Of a stretch of DNA of 64,000 nt, positions 32,291 to 40,702 are shown piece after piece. The translations under genes were made by a program, and so were the position numbers. Within the stretch, counting starts at the first letter, position 1; each line of letters starts with the position of its first letter. The notes under the pieces are model-generated. The model did not search any database. It saw nothing but the letters and a program-made list of their open reading frames with translations, and was not told the origin of the DNA. Origin of the DNA: an uncultured Lachnospiraceae bacterium (GTDB lineage Bacteria > Bacillota > Clostridia > Lachnospirales > Lachnospiraceae); contig CACWHK010000003.1 in assembly GCA_902760755.1 (NCBI GenBank), forward strand, positions 1 through 64,000, given 5' to 3'.

Positions 32291-33762
32291 TCAATATCAT
32301 CAGTACGACAGCTAAATATCTGATCCTGGTGCTTATGGCGCTTTATACGGTGAAATGCTTCACCTACTTTACGAAGAAGACGCATCATAAGAAGAAGGTG
32401 AATCTGAATCTGCAGGTGTTTGACATCTTTGCGATCCATTTTCTCTGCCATCTTACCCTGTATCTTAATACCAGGGATATGACGGTTCTCGGATACTACC
32501 CGATCGAGCTTCTGATCGCGATCCTTTATATCGTGATCTTCCACGCGGTGTATCCGAAGGCCTCCAGGATGCTGATCAACAGTATCACATTTCTTATGCT
32601 GATCGGCTATACCATGCTGACACGTCTCGATCATGCGCTGGCGGTGCGGCAGTTTATCCTGGCTACAGTGTGTCTTTTTATCGCCAGCTTCATCCCATTT
32701 ATCATGGGGAAGCTGCCGAAAATGCGGAACTGGACGGTATTCTACGGTATTGCAGGTATCTTTTTCCTGCTGACTGTATTTATCCCGCACCTGGGTGTCA
32801 GCATCTACGGTGCAAGGAACTGGATCCAGATCGGACCCATCTCCCTGCAGCCCATGGAGTTTGTAAAGATCATCTTCGTTCTGTTCGTGGCCAGCGGTCT
32901 GGTGAAGGCTGCAACCCTGAAGGATGTGGTGATCAATGCCATCATCGCCGCTGCCTTCATGGCTGTGCTTGCCGTGGAAAAGGACTTCGGAGCCATTGCG
33001 ATCTTCTATATCGCCTATATCTCCATGGTCTACCTTGCAACCTCCCGGGTGATCTTTCTCTTCGGAGGGATCCTGCTGGTGGTGGGAGCGGTCGTGGCCG
33101 GATATATGCTGTTTAAGGACAGTCTGTTCGTGCATATCTCCGTCCGGGTGGAGGCCTGGAAGGACCCCTGGGCCTACCAGAGTACCGGCGGTTATCAGAT
33201 CTGCGAATCCCTCTTTGCCATCGGTACCGGCGGCTTCACCGGTGTCGGGCTGGGGAAGGGCATGCCGTATTACATCCCGGTGGTTGAGAGTGACTTTATC
33301 TTCTCGGCCATGTGCGAGGAAATGGGTGCGATCTTCGGACTCTGCCTCATTTTGGTCTATGTCAGCGTCTTTATCGCCATCGTGAATATCGCCATGAAGT
33401 GCAAGAACCCGTTCTATAAGTACATGACCTTCGGGTTCGCCATCAGCTTTATCGTGCAGGTGCTCTTGAATATCGGCGGTGTGACGAAGTTTATTCCGTC
33501 CACCGGTGTGACCCTGCCGCTGATCAGCTACGGTATCAGCAGTATGTTCGGAACCCTGATCATGATCTCCATGGTTCAGTTTGTATTTATCCTTGTAGGA
33601 AAAGAAGGAGAACAGTTACATGAAGAGGAACGAGCCCTCCGGGCAGCCGAAGCAGCGGCCACCCCAGCCTTTGCCGGACCAGCCGGCGGAGCAGCAGGTG
33701 CCCCAGCTCTCGCCCTTGGAGGAATTCCTGCAAAAGCAGGAGAGAAGAGAAGAAAAGAATAA
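32287..33762 (+). CDS. FtsW/RodA/SpoVE-family peptidoglycan glycosyltransferase
   Basis: SEDS-family integral membrane protein of 491 residues with about ten to twelve transmembrane helices. It polymerises lipid II with a partner class B PBP, which is encoded next. Landmarks include GARNWIQIGPISLQPMEFVK (catalytic region), VEKDFGA, YQ-rich GGYQICESLFAIGTGGFTG-type loop, VESDFIFSAMCEEMG and PSTGVTLPLISYG. It overlaps the U32 gene by four bases. Its C-terminal ~48 residues are Ala/Gly/Pro-rich and overlap the PBP gene for 143 bases in another frame. The order fits an elongation or division module; RodA versus FtsW cannot be decided. Confidence 0.92.
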   Translation: MINIISTTAKYLILVLMALYTVKCFTYFTKKTHHKKKVNLNLQVFDIFAIHFLCHLTLYLNTRDMTVLGYYPIELLIAILYIVIFHAVYPKASRMLINSITFLMLIGYTMLTRLDHALAVRQFILATVCLFIASFIPFIMGKLPKMRNWTVFYGIAGIFFLLTVFIPHLGVSIYGARNWIQIGPISLQPMEFVKIIFVLFVASGLVKAATLKDVVINAIIAAAFMAVLAVEKDFGAIAIFYIAYISMVYLATSRVIFLFGGILLVVGAVVAGYMLFKDSLFVHISVRVEAWKDPWAYQSTGGYQICESLFAIGTGGFTGVGLGKGMPYYIPVVESDFIFSAMCEEMGAIFGLCLILVYVSVFIAIVNIAMKCKNPFYKYMTFGFAISFIVQVLLNIGGVTKFIPSTGVTLPLISYGISSMFGTLIMISMVQFVFILVGKEGEQLHEEERALRAAEAAATPAFAGPAGGAAGAPALALGGIPAKAGEKRRKE

Positions 33763-35167
33763 GAGAAAGAATCGACCCATCGTTCTTCTGACCTACGTAT
33801 TCGTTCTGCTCTTCCTCGGGATGTTCGGCTACGTCATCTTCTTTCTGGTCCATGACGCGGACCGCGTGGTGGCCAATACGGGTAACCGTAGACAGGATGT
33901 GATGGCAGATCTGGTACAGCGGGGTGAGATCCGCACATCGGATGGTGTGGTGATCGCCAAATCCGAGGAGAAAAACGGAGAAGAGGTCCGGGAGTATCCT
34001 TACGGGGAGCTGTTCTGCCACGTGGTGGGATATAACGGTTATGGCCGTTCCGGGCTGGAGCTTTCCATGAACTTCCAGCTGCTTACTACCCATGAGAACA
34101 TCTTTAAGCAGGTACAGGACGATCTTTCGGAGAAGAAGAAGCCGGGTGACAATGTGATCACGACTCTTGACTATAAGCTCCAGAAAGCTGCCTCCAAGGC
34201 CATGGGGAAGCATAAGGGAGCTGTGCTTGTGATGGAACCGGATACGGGGAAGATCCTGGCCATGGTCTCAAAGCCGGGCTTTGACCCGAATGACATGGAG
34301 AAGGTCTGGGACGATATCCATACGGAAGAGGGAGAAAAGAGTACGGTTCTACTGAATCGTGCCACCAGCGGACTCTATGCACCGGGCTCCACATTTAAGA
34401 TCGTAACGGCACTGCAGTACATCCGGGAGCATGGCTCTGCGGATGGATATAAGTATACCTGCACGGGAGAGGATTCCTTCAATGGCGTAAAGATCGTCTG
34501 CTACAAGCACCGGGAGCACGGAGAGGAAGATCTGGAGCACTGTATCGGGTATTCCTGCAATACGGGCTTCGCGAACCTTGGCATGAAGGAGATTTCCATG
34601 GACGGTCTGCATGCAACCGCGGAGGAGCTGCTCTTTAATCAGGAGCTTCCCTATGACGGCGGAACCTCCAAGTCCTCCTTTGTTCTTACGGGCAGCAGCA
34701 ACCGGGATGAGATCCCGCAGACAGTGATCGGTCAGGGGGATACCCAGATCACTCCGCTGCATAACGCCATCATCATGTCCGCGATTGCCAACGGCGGTGT
34801 TGTGATGAAGCCCTATCTGGTGCAGGAGATTCAGAACTCCTCCGGTGCCGTGGTAAAGAGCTACAGCAGCTCATCTGTAAAGTCCATTATGACAGCCTCC
34901 GAGGCAAGCCAACTGCAGGAGCTTCTGAAGGCTCCGGCAGAGTACGGAACCTCCTCCTGGAAGTTCAAGAATTACAGACATAAGATCATCGGAAAGACCG
35001 GGACCGCCGAGATCGACTCCGACGGACACTGTAACTCCTGGTTTGTGGGCTATTCCAATCCCGAGGACCCGGACATCGTGGTCAGTGTGGTGATCGAGGA
35101 TTCCGACAGTGACGGCCTCACCGGCGTGGAAGTTGCAGGGGCAGTCTTTGAGGCGTATTATCCGTAG
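33620..35167 (+). CDS. Class B penicillin-binding protein (transpeptidase)
   Basis: Peptidoglycan transpeptidase of 515 residues, partner of the preceding SEDS protein. A Pro/Gln-rich cytoplasmic N terminus (1-~50) and one transmembrane helix (about 53-75) precede a short dimerisation domain. The transpeptidase domain has catalytic Ser257 in PGSTFKI, SCN in YSCNTGF, and KTGTAE near 455. It is smaller than PBP2/PBP3 and lacks a full N-terminal pedestal, like PbpA-type proteins. The ATG follows AAGGAG inside the SEDS gene and overlaps it by 143 bases, so both frames are coding there. Confidence 0.93.
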   Translation: MKRNEPSGQPKQRPPQPLPDQPAEQQVPQLSPLEEFLQKQERREEKNKRKNRPIVLLTYVFVLLFLGMFGYVIFFLVHDADRVVANTGNRRQDVMADLVQRGEIRTSDGVVIAKSEEKNGEEVREYPYGELFCHVVGYNGYGRSGLELSMNFQLLTTHENIFKQVQDDLSEKKKPGDNVITTLDYKLQKAASKAMGKHKGAVLVMEPDTGKILAMVSKPGFDPNDMEKVWDDIHTEEGEKSTVLLNRATSGLYAPGSTFKIVTALQYIREHGSADGYKYTCTGEDSFNGVKIVCYKHREHGEEDLEHCIGYSCNTGFANLGMKEISMDGLHATAEELLFNQELPYDGGTSKSSFVLTGSSNRDEIPQTVIGQGDTQITPLHNAIIMSAIANGGVVMKPYLVQEIQNSSGAVVKSYSSSSVKSIMTASEASQLQELLKAPAEYGTSSWKFKNYRHKIIGKTGTAEIDSDGHCNSWFVGYSNPEDPDIVVSVVIEDSDSDGLTGVEVAGAVFEAYYP

Positions 35168-35207
35168 AAAACGGTGTGATTTCACGTAGAATTCACACAA
35201 GTTCTCC

Positions 35208-35237
35208 TTGCCTTCATATGGGTTAAAATGCTATAAT
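35208..35237 (+). promoter_or_regulatory. Promoter of the second NUDIX gene
   Basis: TTGCCT (35208-35213), 18 bases, TATAAT (35232-35237), about 45 bases before the GTG start. Confidence 0.6.
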
Positions 35238-35282
35238 TTCCTTAAGTTTATTCACACCATACAAGACAGGGAGGACACGGCC

Positions 35283-35735
35283 GTGACAAATGCAACGAGC
35301 TGTGGTGGTGTGGTCATCTTCCGTGGGAAGATTCTGTTACTTTATAAGAACTACAGGAATAAGTACGAAGGCTGGGTATTGCCGAAAGGGACAGTAGAGC
35401 AGGGAGAAGATTACAATCAGACAGCTCTTAGGGAAGTCAAGGAAGAATCCGGAGTTTCCGCGCAGATCATGAAGTATGTAGGCCGGACGAGTTACTCGTT
35501 CAGCGCTGCAAATGATCTGATCAACAAGGAAGTTCACTGGTATCTTATGATGGCAGACAGCTATTACAGCAAGCCGCAGCGTGAGGAGTATTTCTGTGAT
35601 TCCGGTTATTATAAGTATCACGAAGCATACCACCTCTTAAAGTTCCCGAATGAGAAGCAGATCCTGGAGCAGGCATACAGTGAGTATCTGACACTTCGCA
35701 GTGCGAATCTCTGGGGGAGCAAAAAGTACTTTTAG
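35283..35735 (+). CDS. NUDIX hydrolase
   Basis: Soluble 150-residue NUDIX pyrophosphohydrolase of the Ap4A-hydrolase/MutT-like size class. The complete box G-x5-E-x7-REVKEESGV lies at about 39-61 after the strand WVLPKGT. The substrate could be diadenosine polyphosphates, nucleotides or capped RNA ends and is not predictable. The start GTG 35283 follows GGGAGG and the promoter; the longer frame beginning at 35208 overlaps the promoter and is rejected. It is monocistronic, bounded by a promoter and a strong terminator. Confidence 0.87.
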   Translation: MTNATSCGGVVIFRGKILLLYKNYRNKYEGWVLPKGTVEQGEDYNQTALREVKEESGVSAQIMKYVGRTSYSFSAANDLINKEVHWYLMMADSYYSKPQREEYFCDSGYYKYHEAYHLLKFPNEKQILEQAYSEYLTLRSANLWGSKKYF

Positions 35736-35741
35736 GCAAAG

Positions 35742-35764
35742 AGCCCGGGATTCCGGGCTTTTTC
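35742..35764 (+). terminator. Intrinsic terminator after the NUDIX gene
   Basis: Stem AGCCCGG (35742-35748) with CCGGGCT (35753-35759), a GATT-type loop and a TTTTTCC tail. Confidence 0.85.
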
Positions 35765-35809
35765 CTTGAAGAAGACCTGTCAACCTGGTGAGATCAGCAG
35801 GACCAAACT

Positions 35810-36826
35810 ATGTACGAGTTGAAAAATGACGAGACAACCGAAAAGAAGGAACGAAGGGTTCCGCCGGCACTGGCGGCTGCCATGAGTTCCAGAGAGCGGG
35901 AAGAACAGCCATCCGGAGAAAAAAGAATCGACCGGGCGGCTGATTTTCGCGAGAAAATGGCAAGAGCCACAAAGCGCCGGAGGAGAAACCGGATCCTGGA
36001 TATCCTGCTGGTGGTTTTCCTTCTGACGTTTCTCGTCTCAGGCTTCTTCCTTGTCCGATACTTTATTCAGTCAAAGCAGAATAAGGAACTGCTGGGCAAT
36101 CTGAAGGAAATGATCGACACCCGTCCCTCCACCGACTCCGGTTCCACGGAGCAGGGGCAAATGGACAAAAATGATCCGGGATATCAGACGTCGGATGCAG
36201 AGGTGCCCGAATACGTGACCGAGAACGGGCAGCAGATCCTTCGGATGTACCGGGCTCTTTACCAGAAAAATAATGACTTTATGGGCTGGCTTTCCATCGA
36301 AGGGACAAATGTGGATCTTCCGGTGATGTACGCTCCGAATTATGAGCAAAAGTATCTCCGTAAGAATTTTGAAGGAGAGTACGCGCTGGCAGGAACGCCC
36401 TTTATCTCCGAGGAGTGTGACCCGAAGAAGCCCTCTGCGAATCTGATCATCTATGGGCATAACATGAAGGACGGAAGCATGTTCTCGGATATCCTGAAAT
36501 ATAAGGACGAGGACTTTTACCGCCAGCATAAATACGTGCAGTTTGATACCATCTACCGGAAGGGGACTTACGAAGTGATCGCCGCATTTCCGGGACAGGT
36601 GCTGGAACGGGGGGAAGAAGGCTTCCGCTATTATTACTTCTTTGATGCGGAGGATGCGGAGGCATTTGATACCTATATCCGGGAGGTCAAGGCCCGCTGC
36701 AACTATTCCATCCCGGAAACCGCTGTCTTCGGGGATGAACTGATCACCCTTTCCACCTGTGAGGATTCCGGAGCCTCCGAAGGGAAGCGCTATGTGCTGG
36801 TGGCAAAGCGGGTAAAGACGGAGTAG
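35810..36826 (+). CDS. srtB: Class B sortase
   Basis: Membrane-bound transpeptidase of 338 residues that links surface proteins to the wall. A long basic cytoplasmic N terminus (1-~60) and one transmembrane helix (about 61-83) precede the sortase barrel: FMGWLSIEGTNVDLPV, catalytic His in IIYGHNM, catalytic Cys317 in TLSTCEDSG and the Arg in KRYVLVAKR. The class B-specific helices fit. No LPXTG- or NPQTN-like substrate is evident nearby; the surface protein at 55604 ends in a helix and Lys tail without a clear sorting motif. Confidence 0.93.
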   Translation: MYELKNDETTEKKERRVPPALAAAMSSREREEQPSGEKRIDRAADFREKMARATKRRRRNRILDILLVVFLLTFLVSGFFLVRYFIQSKQNKELLGNLKEMIDTRPSTDSGSTEQGQMDKNDPGYQTSDAEVPEYVTENGQQILRMYRALYQKNNDFMGWLSIEGTNVDLPVMYAPNYEQKYLRKNFEGEYALAGTPFISEECDPKKPSANLIIYGHNMKDGSMFSDILKYKDEDFYRQHKYVQFDTIYRKGTYEVIAAFPGQVLERGEEGFRYYYFFDAEDAEAFDTYIREVKARCNYSIPETAVFGDELITLSTCEDSGASEGKRYVLVAKRVKTE

Positions 36827-36840
36827 AGTATTTCGGAAAT

Positions 36841-36866
36841 AAAAAAGGACGCTCTTTCAAGCGTCC
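36841..36866 (-). terminator. Terminator of tRNA-Leu
   Basis: On the minus strand, GGACGC and GCGTCC (36861-36866 and 36847-36852) form a stem followed by six T. Confidence 0.8.
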
Positions 36867-36875
36867 CATAGAATG

Positions 36876-36959
36876 TGCCGGCAGTGGGAATCGAACCCAC
36901 ACACGGTTGCCCGTAACAGATTTTGAGTCTGTCTCGTCTGCCAGTTCCGACATGCCGGC
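36876..36959 (-). tRNA. tRNA-Leu (anticodon CAA)
   Basis: Class II tRNA of 84 bases without encoded CCA. The acceptor stem GCCGGCA pairs with TGCCGGC. The anticodon stem ACAGA/TCTGT encloses the loop CTCAAAA, giving anticodon CAA (reads UUG). The long variable arm (ACGG..CCGT) and the T-arm GGGTTCGATTCCC are typical of leucine tRNA. A promoter and a terminator flank it on the same strand. Confidence 0.96.
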
Positions 36960-36977
36960 GGTTCAACATACGATCGG

Positions 36978-37006
36978 ATTTTATCATAGGAGGAGGGGAT
37001 TGTCAA
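36978..37006 (-). promoter_or_regulatory. Promoter of tRNA-Leu, overlapping the next gene's start
   Basis: On the minus strand TTGACA (37006-37001), 17 bases, TAAAAT (36983-36978). The -35 box reaches the first base of the start codon of the plus-strand gene at 37006, and its spacer covers that gene's ribosome-binding site. Confidence 0.75.
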
Positions 37007-37233
37007 TGTTTCAAAGCAGGAAACGAAAGGCACTGGAGCCTACCATAAAGCAGATCCGCGTGGACCTTTCAAACAATTATAAGGACAACGCCATTGAAAA
37101 TCTGAAACGCCTGAAGCAGGAAACGGAAGCAGCCATCTCCGCCGGTGAATTAAAGCCAAAAGAGGTGGAAGAGCTAAAGGGTCTGATCGAGCATTTTGAA
37201 ACGGACATGAAGAACTTTAAACGAACCTATTAG
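37006..37233 (+). CDS. Small helical protein of unknown function
   Basis: Charged 75-residue soluble protein beginning MFQSRKRKALEPTIKQI, predicted all-helical, with Lys and Glu in heptad-like spacing. No family recognised. The ATG follows AGGAGGAGGGG, one of the strongest ribosome-binding sites here, which supports it as real; the longer frame from 36907 runs through the tRNA on the opposite strand. It lies 17 bases before galT and is probably cotranscribed. Confidence 0.7.
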   Translation: MFQSRKRKALEPTIKQIRVDLSNNYKDNAIENLKRLKQETEAAISAGELKPKEVEELKGLIEHFETDMKNFKRTY

Positions 37234-37250
37234 ATCAAAGAGGACGGAAT

Positions 37251-38750
37251 ATGAAAGAACTTTGCAATCGGATCGATCAGCTGATCTCCTACGGGATCGG
37301 GAATAAGCTTCTGGAAGAGGAGGACGTTATCTACGTCCGGAACCGGCTGCTATCGCTTTTCAAAGAGGATGAATACGAGGCTTCCGGGGAAGACGTGAAA
37401 GAGGAGGAGCTGGAAAGCATCCTGAAGGGCCTTCTGGATATAGCGGTGGAGAAGGGACTCTCAGAGGATTCCGTTACCTACCGGGATCTTTTCGATACGG
37501 AGATCATGAATCTGCTGCTGCCGCGACCATCGGAGGTGGCGAAAACCTTCCGGGAGAAGTATAAGAGCTCTCCGAAGGAGGCAACGGACTATTATTATGA
37601 CCTCAGCCGGGCGTCGGATTATATCCGCACCTACCGCGTGAAGAAGGATCTTCGCTGGAAGGTGGACAGCGACTACGGGAAGATCGACATTTCCATCAAT
37701 CTTTCCAAACCGGAGAAGGATCCGAAGGCCATAGCCGCTGCCGGAAAAGCAAAGAGCAGCGGATATCCGAAATGCCTTCTTTGCGCCGAAAATGAGGGTT
37801 ATGCCGGCCGTGTGAACCATCCTGGCCGTGCAAATCACCGGATCATTCCCCTTACCGTGAACGGCACCGCATGGGGACTTCAGTATTCCCCGTACGTATA
37901 CTATAATGAGCACTGCATCCTTCTGAACAAAGAGCATGTGCCCATGAAGATCGAGAAGGACACCTTCCGGAAGCTGCTGGACTTTGTAAGGCAGTTTCCC
38001 CATTATCTGATGGGATCCAATGCAGACCTCCCCATCGTGGGAGGCTCCATCCTTTCCCATGATCATTATCAGGGAGGATGCTATACCTTCCCCATGGCGG
38101 AAGCACCCATCGAAACGGAGATCATTATCCCGGGATATGAGGATGTGGAAGCGGGGATCATCCGCTGGCCTCTTTCCGTGATCCGGATCCGTTCCGGGGA
38201 GATCGGACGTCTGGTGGATCTGGCAGATCATATCCTCTGCCGCTGGAGACCCTACAGTGATCCTTCCGTGGATATCATGTCCGAAACTGCAGGCGTTCCG
38301 CATAATACCATTACACCCATCGCACGGTGCAGGGACGGGATCTTTGAGCTGGATCTTACGCTCCGCAATAATCGTACCACGGAGGAACGTCCTCTCGGAC
38401 TGTTCCATCCCGGTCCGGTGTACCATCACATCAAGAAGGAGAATATCGGACTTATTGAGGTTATGGGTCTGGCGATCCTTCCGGCCCGGCTGAAGCAGGA
38501 GATTTTCTTCGAGCTTCGGGAAGCTCTGCTTACCGGCGGAGACCTGCATGCAACCCCGACCCTGGAGTCCCATGCAGTCTGGGGTACCGAGCTTCGCGTA
38601 AAATACGGTACCTTTGATGAGAAGACCATCGACAGCATCCTCATGCAGGAGGTCGGAAATGTCTTTGTCGGTGTTCTGGAGGATGCCGGCGTATTCAAGA
38701 GAGATCCCGAGGGTAAGGAAGCCTTTATCCGATTTACAAAAACGCTATAG
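37251..38750 (+). CDS. galT: UDP-glucose-hexose-1-phosphate uridylyltransferase (class II GalT)
   Basis: Leloir-pathway enzyme exchanging UMP between glucose 1-phosphate and galactose 1-phosphate, cytoplasmic. Its 499 residues match the Firmicutes GalT2 class rather than the ~350-residue class I. The active-site region SILSHDHYQGG (about 262-272) is present, with FPHYLMGSNADLPIVGG just before it. It is followed by galE after 22 bases, forming a galT-galE operon that handles galactose. This could serve galactose released from a xyloglucan-like glycan degraded by the locus at 46-63 kb. Confidence 0.93.
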   Translation: MKELCNRIDQLISYGIGNKLLEEEDVIYVRNRLLSLFKEDEYEASGEDVKEEELESILKGLLDIAVEKGLSEDSVTYRDLFDTEIMNLLLPRPSEVAKTFREKYKSSPKEATDYYYDLSRASDYIRTYRVKKDLRWKVDSDYGKIDISINLSKPEKDPKAIAAAGKAKSSGYPKCLLCAENEGYAGRVNHPGRANHRIIPLTVNGTAWGLQYSPYVYYNEHCILLNKEHVPMKIEKDTFRKLLDFVRQFPHYLMGSNADLPIVGGSILSHDHYQGGCYTFPMAEAPIETEIIIPGYEDVEAGIIRWPLSVIRIRSGEIGRLVDLADHILCRWRPYSDPSVDIMSETAGVPHNTITPIARCRDGIFELDLTLRNNRTTEERPLGLFHPGPVYHHIKKENIGLIEVMGLAILPARLKQEIFFELREALLTGGDLHATPTLESHAVWGTELRVKYGTFDEKTIDSILMQEVGNVFVGVLEDAGVFKRDPEGKEAFIRFTKTL

Positions 38751-38772
38751 ATACGAGGAGGAATCAAACATC

Positions 38773-39789
38773 ATGAAAATCTTAGTCAGCGGTGGAACCG
38801 GATATATCGGTTCACATACATGTGTGGAGCTTTTACAGAGCGGTCACGAGGTGGTTATCTTTGATAATCTCTACAACTCGAAGGAAGAGGTTGTGGACCG
38901 GATCAAGAAGATCACGGGGAAGGATGTTACCTTCTACAAGGCAGACATGCTGGAACCTGCATCCATGCGGAAGATCTTCGAGGAGCATACCTTTGACTGT
39001 GTGATCCACTTCGCAGGACTTAAGGCTGTGGGCGAATCCGTGGCAAAGCCCCTTATGTACTATGAGAATAACATTGCGGGGACACTCAACCTTTGCAAGC
39101 TGATGAATGAGTTCGGCTGCAAGCGGATCATTTTCTCTTCCTCGGCTACGGTGTACGGCAATCCGAAGACTGTTCCCATCACGGAGGATTTCCCGCTTTC
39201 CACCACCAATCCCTACGGCTCCACGAAGCTGATGCTGGAGCAGATCCTGACGGATTTCACGGTGGCGGATCCTGAGTGGAGTGTAGTTCTGCTTCGTTAT
39301 TTCAATCCCATCGGAGCTCACGAGAGCGGGCTTCTGGGAGAGGTTCCCAACGGAATCCCCAACAATCTGATGCCCTATATCATGCAGGTGGCAGTCGGAA
39401 AGCTGCCGGAGCTGGGTGTCTTCGGAAATGACTATGATACCCATGACGGAACCGGCGTCCGTGATTATATCCACGTGGTGGATCTGGCAAAGGGACACGT
39501 CTGTGCAGTGGATAAGGTAATGAACACCGAGGGGACTAATGTCTACAATCTTGGTACCGGTACCGGCTACAGTGTACTGGATATCGTGCACGCCTTTGAG
39601 GAAGCAAACGGCGTAAAGATCCCTTATCAGATCAAGGCCCGTCGTCCGGGGGATGTCCCCGTCTGCTACGCGAACCCGGCCAAGGCAAAGGAAGAGCTGG
39701 GCTGGGAGGCAAAGTTTGACCTGCCGCGGATGTGCAGGGATTCCTGGAGATTTGCGAAAGCCTATGCGAAGGAGACGAAAGAGCAGTGA
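38773..39789 (+). CDS. galE: UDP-glucose 4-epimerase
   Basis: Interconverts UDP-galactose and UDP-glucose with tightly bound NAD. It has 338 residues, the typical length. The Rossmann motif GGTGYIGSH (7-15), catalytic Ser in SSSATVYG and the catalytic YxxxK in NPYGSTK (about 147-153) are intact. The start ATG 38773 (MKILVSGG) follows GAGGAGG; the longer upstream frame overlaps galT. The stop overlaps the GTG start of the TPR gene, so they are translationally linked. Confidence 0.96.
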   Translation: MKILVSGGTGYIGSHTCVELLQSGHEVVIFDNLYNSKEEVVDRIKKITGKDVTFYKADMLEPASMRKIFEEHTFDCVIHFAGLKAVGESVAKPLMYYENNIAGTLNLCKLMNEFGCKRIIFSSSATVYGNPKTVPITEDFPLSTTNPYGSTKLMLEQILTDFTVADPEWSVVLLRYFNPIGAHESGLLGEVPNGIPNNLMPYIMQVAVGKLPELGVFGNDYDTHDGTGVRDYIHVVDLAKGHVCAVDKVMNTEGTNVYNLGTGTGYSVLDIVHAFEEANGVKIPYQIKARRPGDVPVCYANPAKAKEELGWEAKFDLPRMCRDSWRFAKAYAKETKEQ

Positions 39790-40667
39790 GTGAAAGAACC
39801 AGAAGAAATCAGGCAAGGATACGGAAGCTGATCGTTCTTTATGCATTTATCGCTCTGATCGTGATCATATTTATCATTTTCTTCCTGTCCAAGACCATGT
39901 CCTCGAAGGAGTCAGCCAGGGAAGAGGGAATCGAACAGTTCCGGAACGGAAACTACGAGCAGGCAATCTCAGCCTTTCAGAGAAGCCTCGCGGAGGAGCA
40001 GTGGTTCTCTTCGGAAATGGATCTGGACACCCGCATGTACCTGGCAACCGCCTTCCTTCGGACGGAACGGTTCCGGGACGCTTCGGACTGCTATAAGAAG
40101 CTGCTGGAGGAAAATGACGGAACGCTGAACAATGAGCTGATCCTTTCCATGCAGGAGACCGCAGATGCAAGAGCGGTGATCAAGGAGGGAGGCTCCGGGA
40201 TCCCCGGCGATGAGACCATCGAACGGCTGAAAAAGCTTTCCGGAGAGCAGCCCTATCTCTATCTGCAGCTGGCATCCGCTTATGTTCGTAAGGGAGATGC
40301 TGCAGCCGCAAGAGAGGCCCTGCAGTCATATCTTTCGGTACGTCCGCTGAATACCTACGTGGCTGCCGAGCTTTCCACGGCTTATCTGAAGGAGGGTAAG
40401 ACCGCGGAAGCAAAGGAAATGATCGAAAAGGGACTGGCCTGCGAGGACGGTACCTACGTGGAACTGCTGGAGTATAATTCCCTGGTGGCTGCGGAAGCCG
40501 ACGGGGACTATGAGGCATCCTTTGCAAAAGCGGAGGAGCTTCATCAGCGGTATCCTGAGAATGAAAGCATTACGAAGGAATATACCTTCCTTTATACCCG
40601 GACGCATCCGAACACGGAGCCGGTAAATCCCAACAATGATGCACTGGAAGATAATTCCGGATATTAA
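39786..40667 (+). CDS. TPR-repeat membrane protein
   Basis: Protein of 293 residues. A basic N terminus and one transmembrane helix (about 13-35) lead into an extracytoplasmic or cytoplasmic helical-repeat region with tetratricopeptide-like units: GIEQFRNGNYEQAISAFQRS, a DTRMYLATAFLRTERFRDAS-type unit, and LQLASAYVRKGDAAAAREAL. TPR arrays usually bind other proteins. The GTG start at 39786 overlaps the galE stop; the longer frame inside galE is rejected. No specific partner is indicated. Confidence 0.82.
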   Translation: MSERTRRNQARIRKLIVLYAFIALIVIIFIIFFLSKTMSSKESAREEGIEQFRNGNYEQAISAFQRSLAEEQWFSSEMDLDTRMYLATAFLRTERFRDASDCYKKLLEENDGTLNNELILSMQETADARAVIKEGGSGIPGDETIERLKKLSGEQPYLYLQLASAYVRKGDAAAAREALQSYLSVRPLNTYVAAELSTAYLKEGKTAEAKEMIEKGLACEDGTYVELLEYNSLVAAEADGDYEASFAKAEELHQRYPENESITKEYTFLYTRTHPNTEPVNPNNDALEDNSGY

Positions 40668-40702
40668 ACGGTAAGGCAAACTATGATTAAAGGAGCAGGC
40701 CA

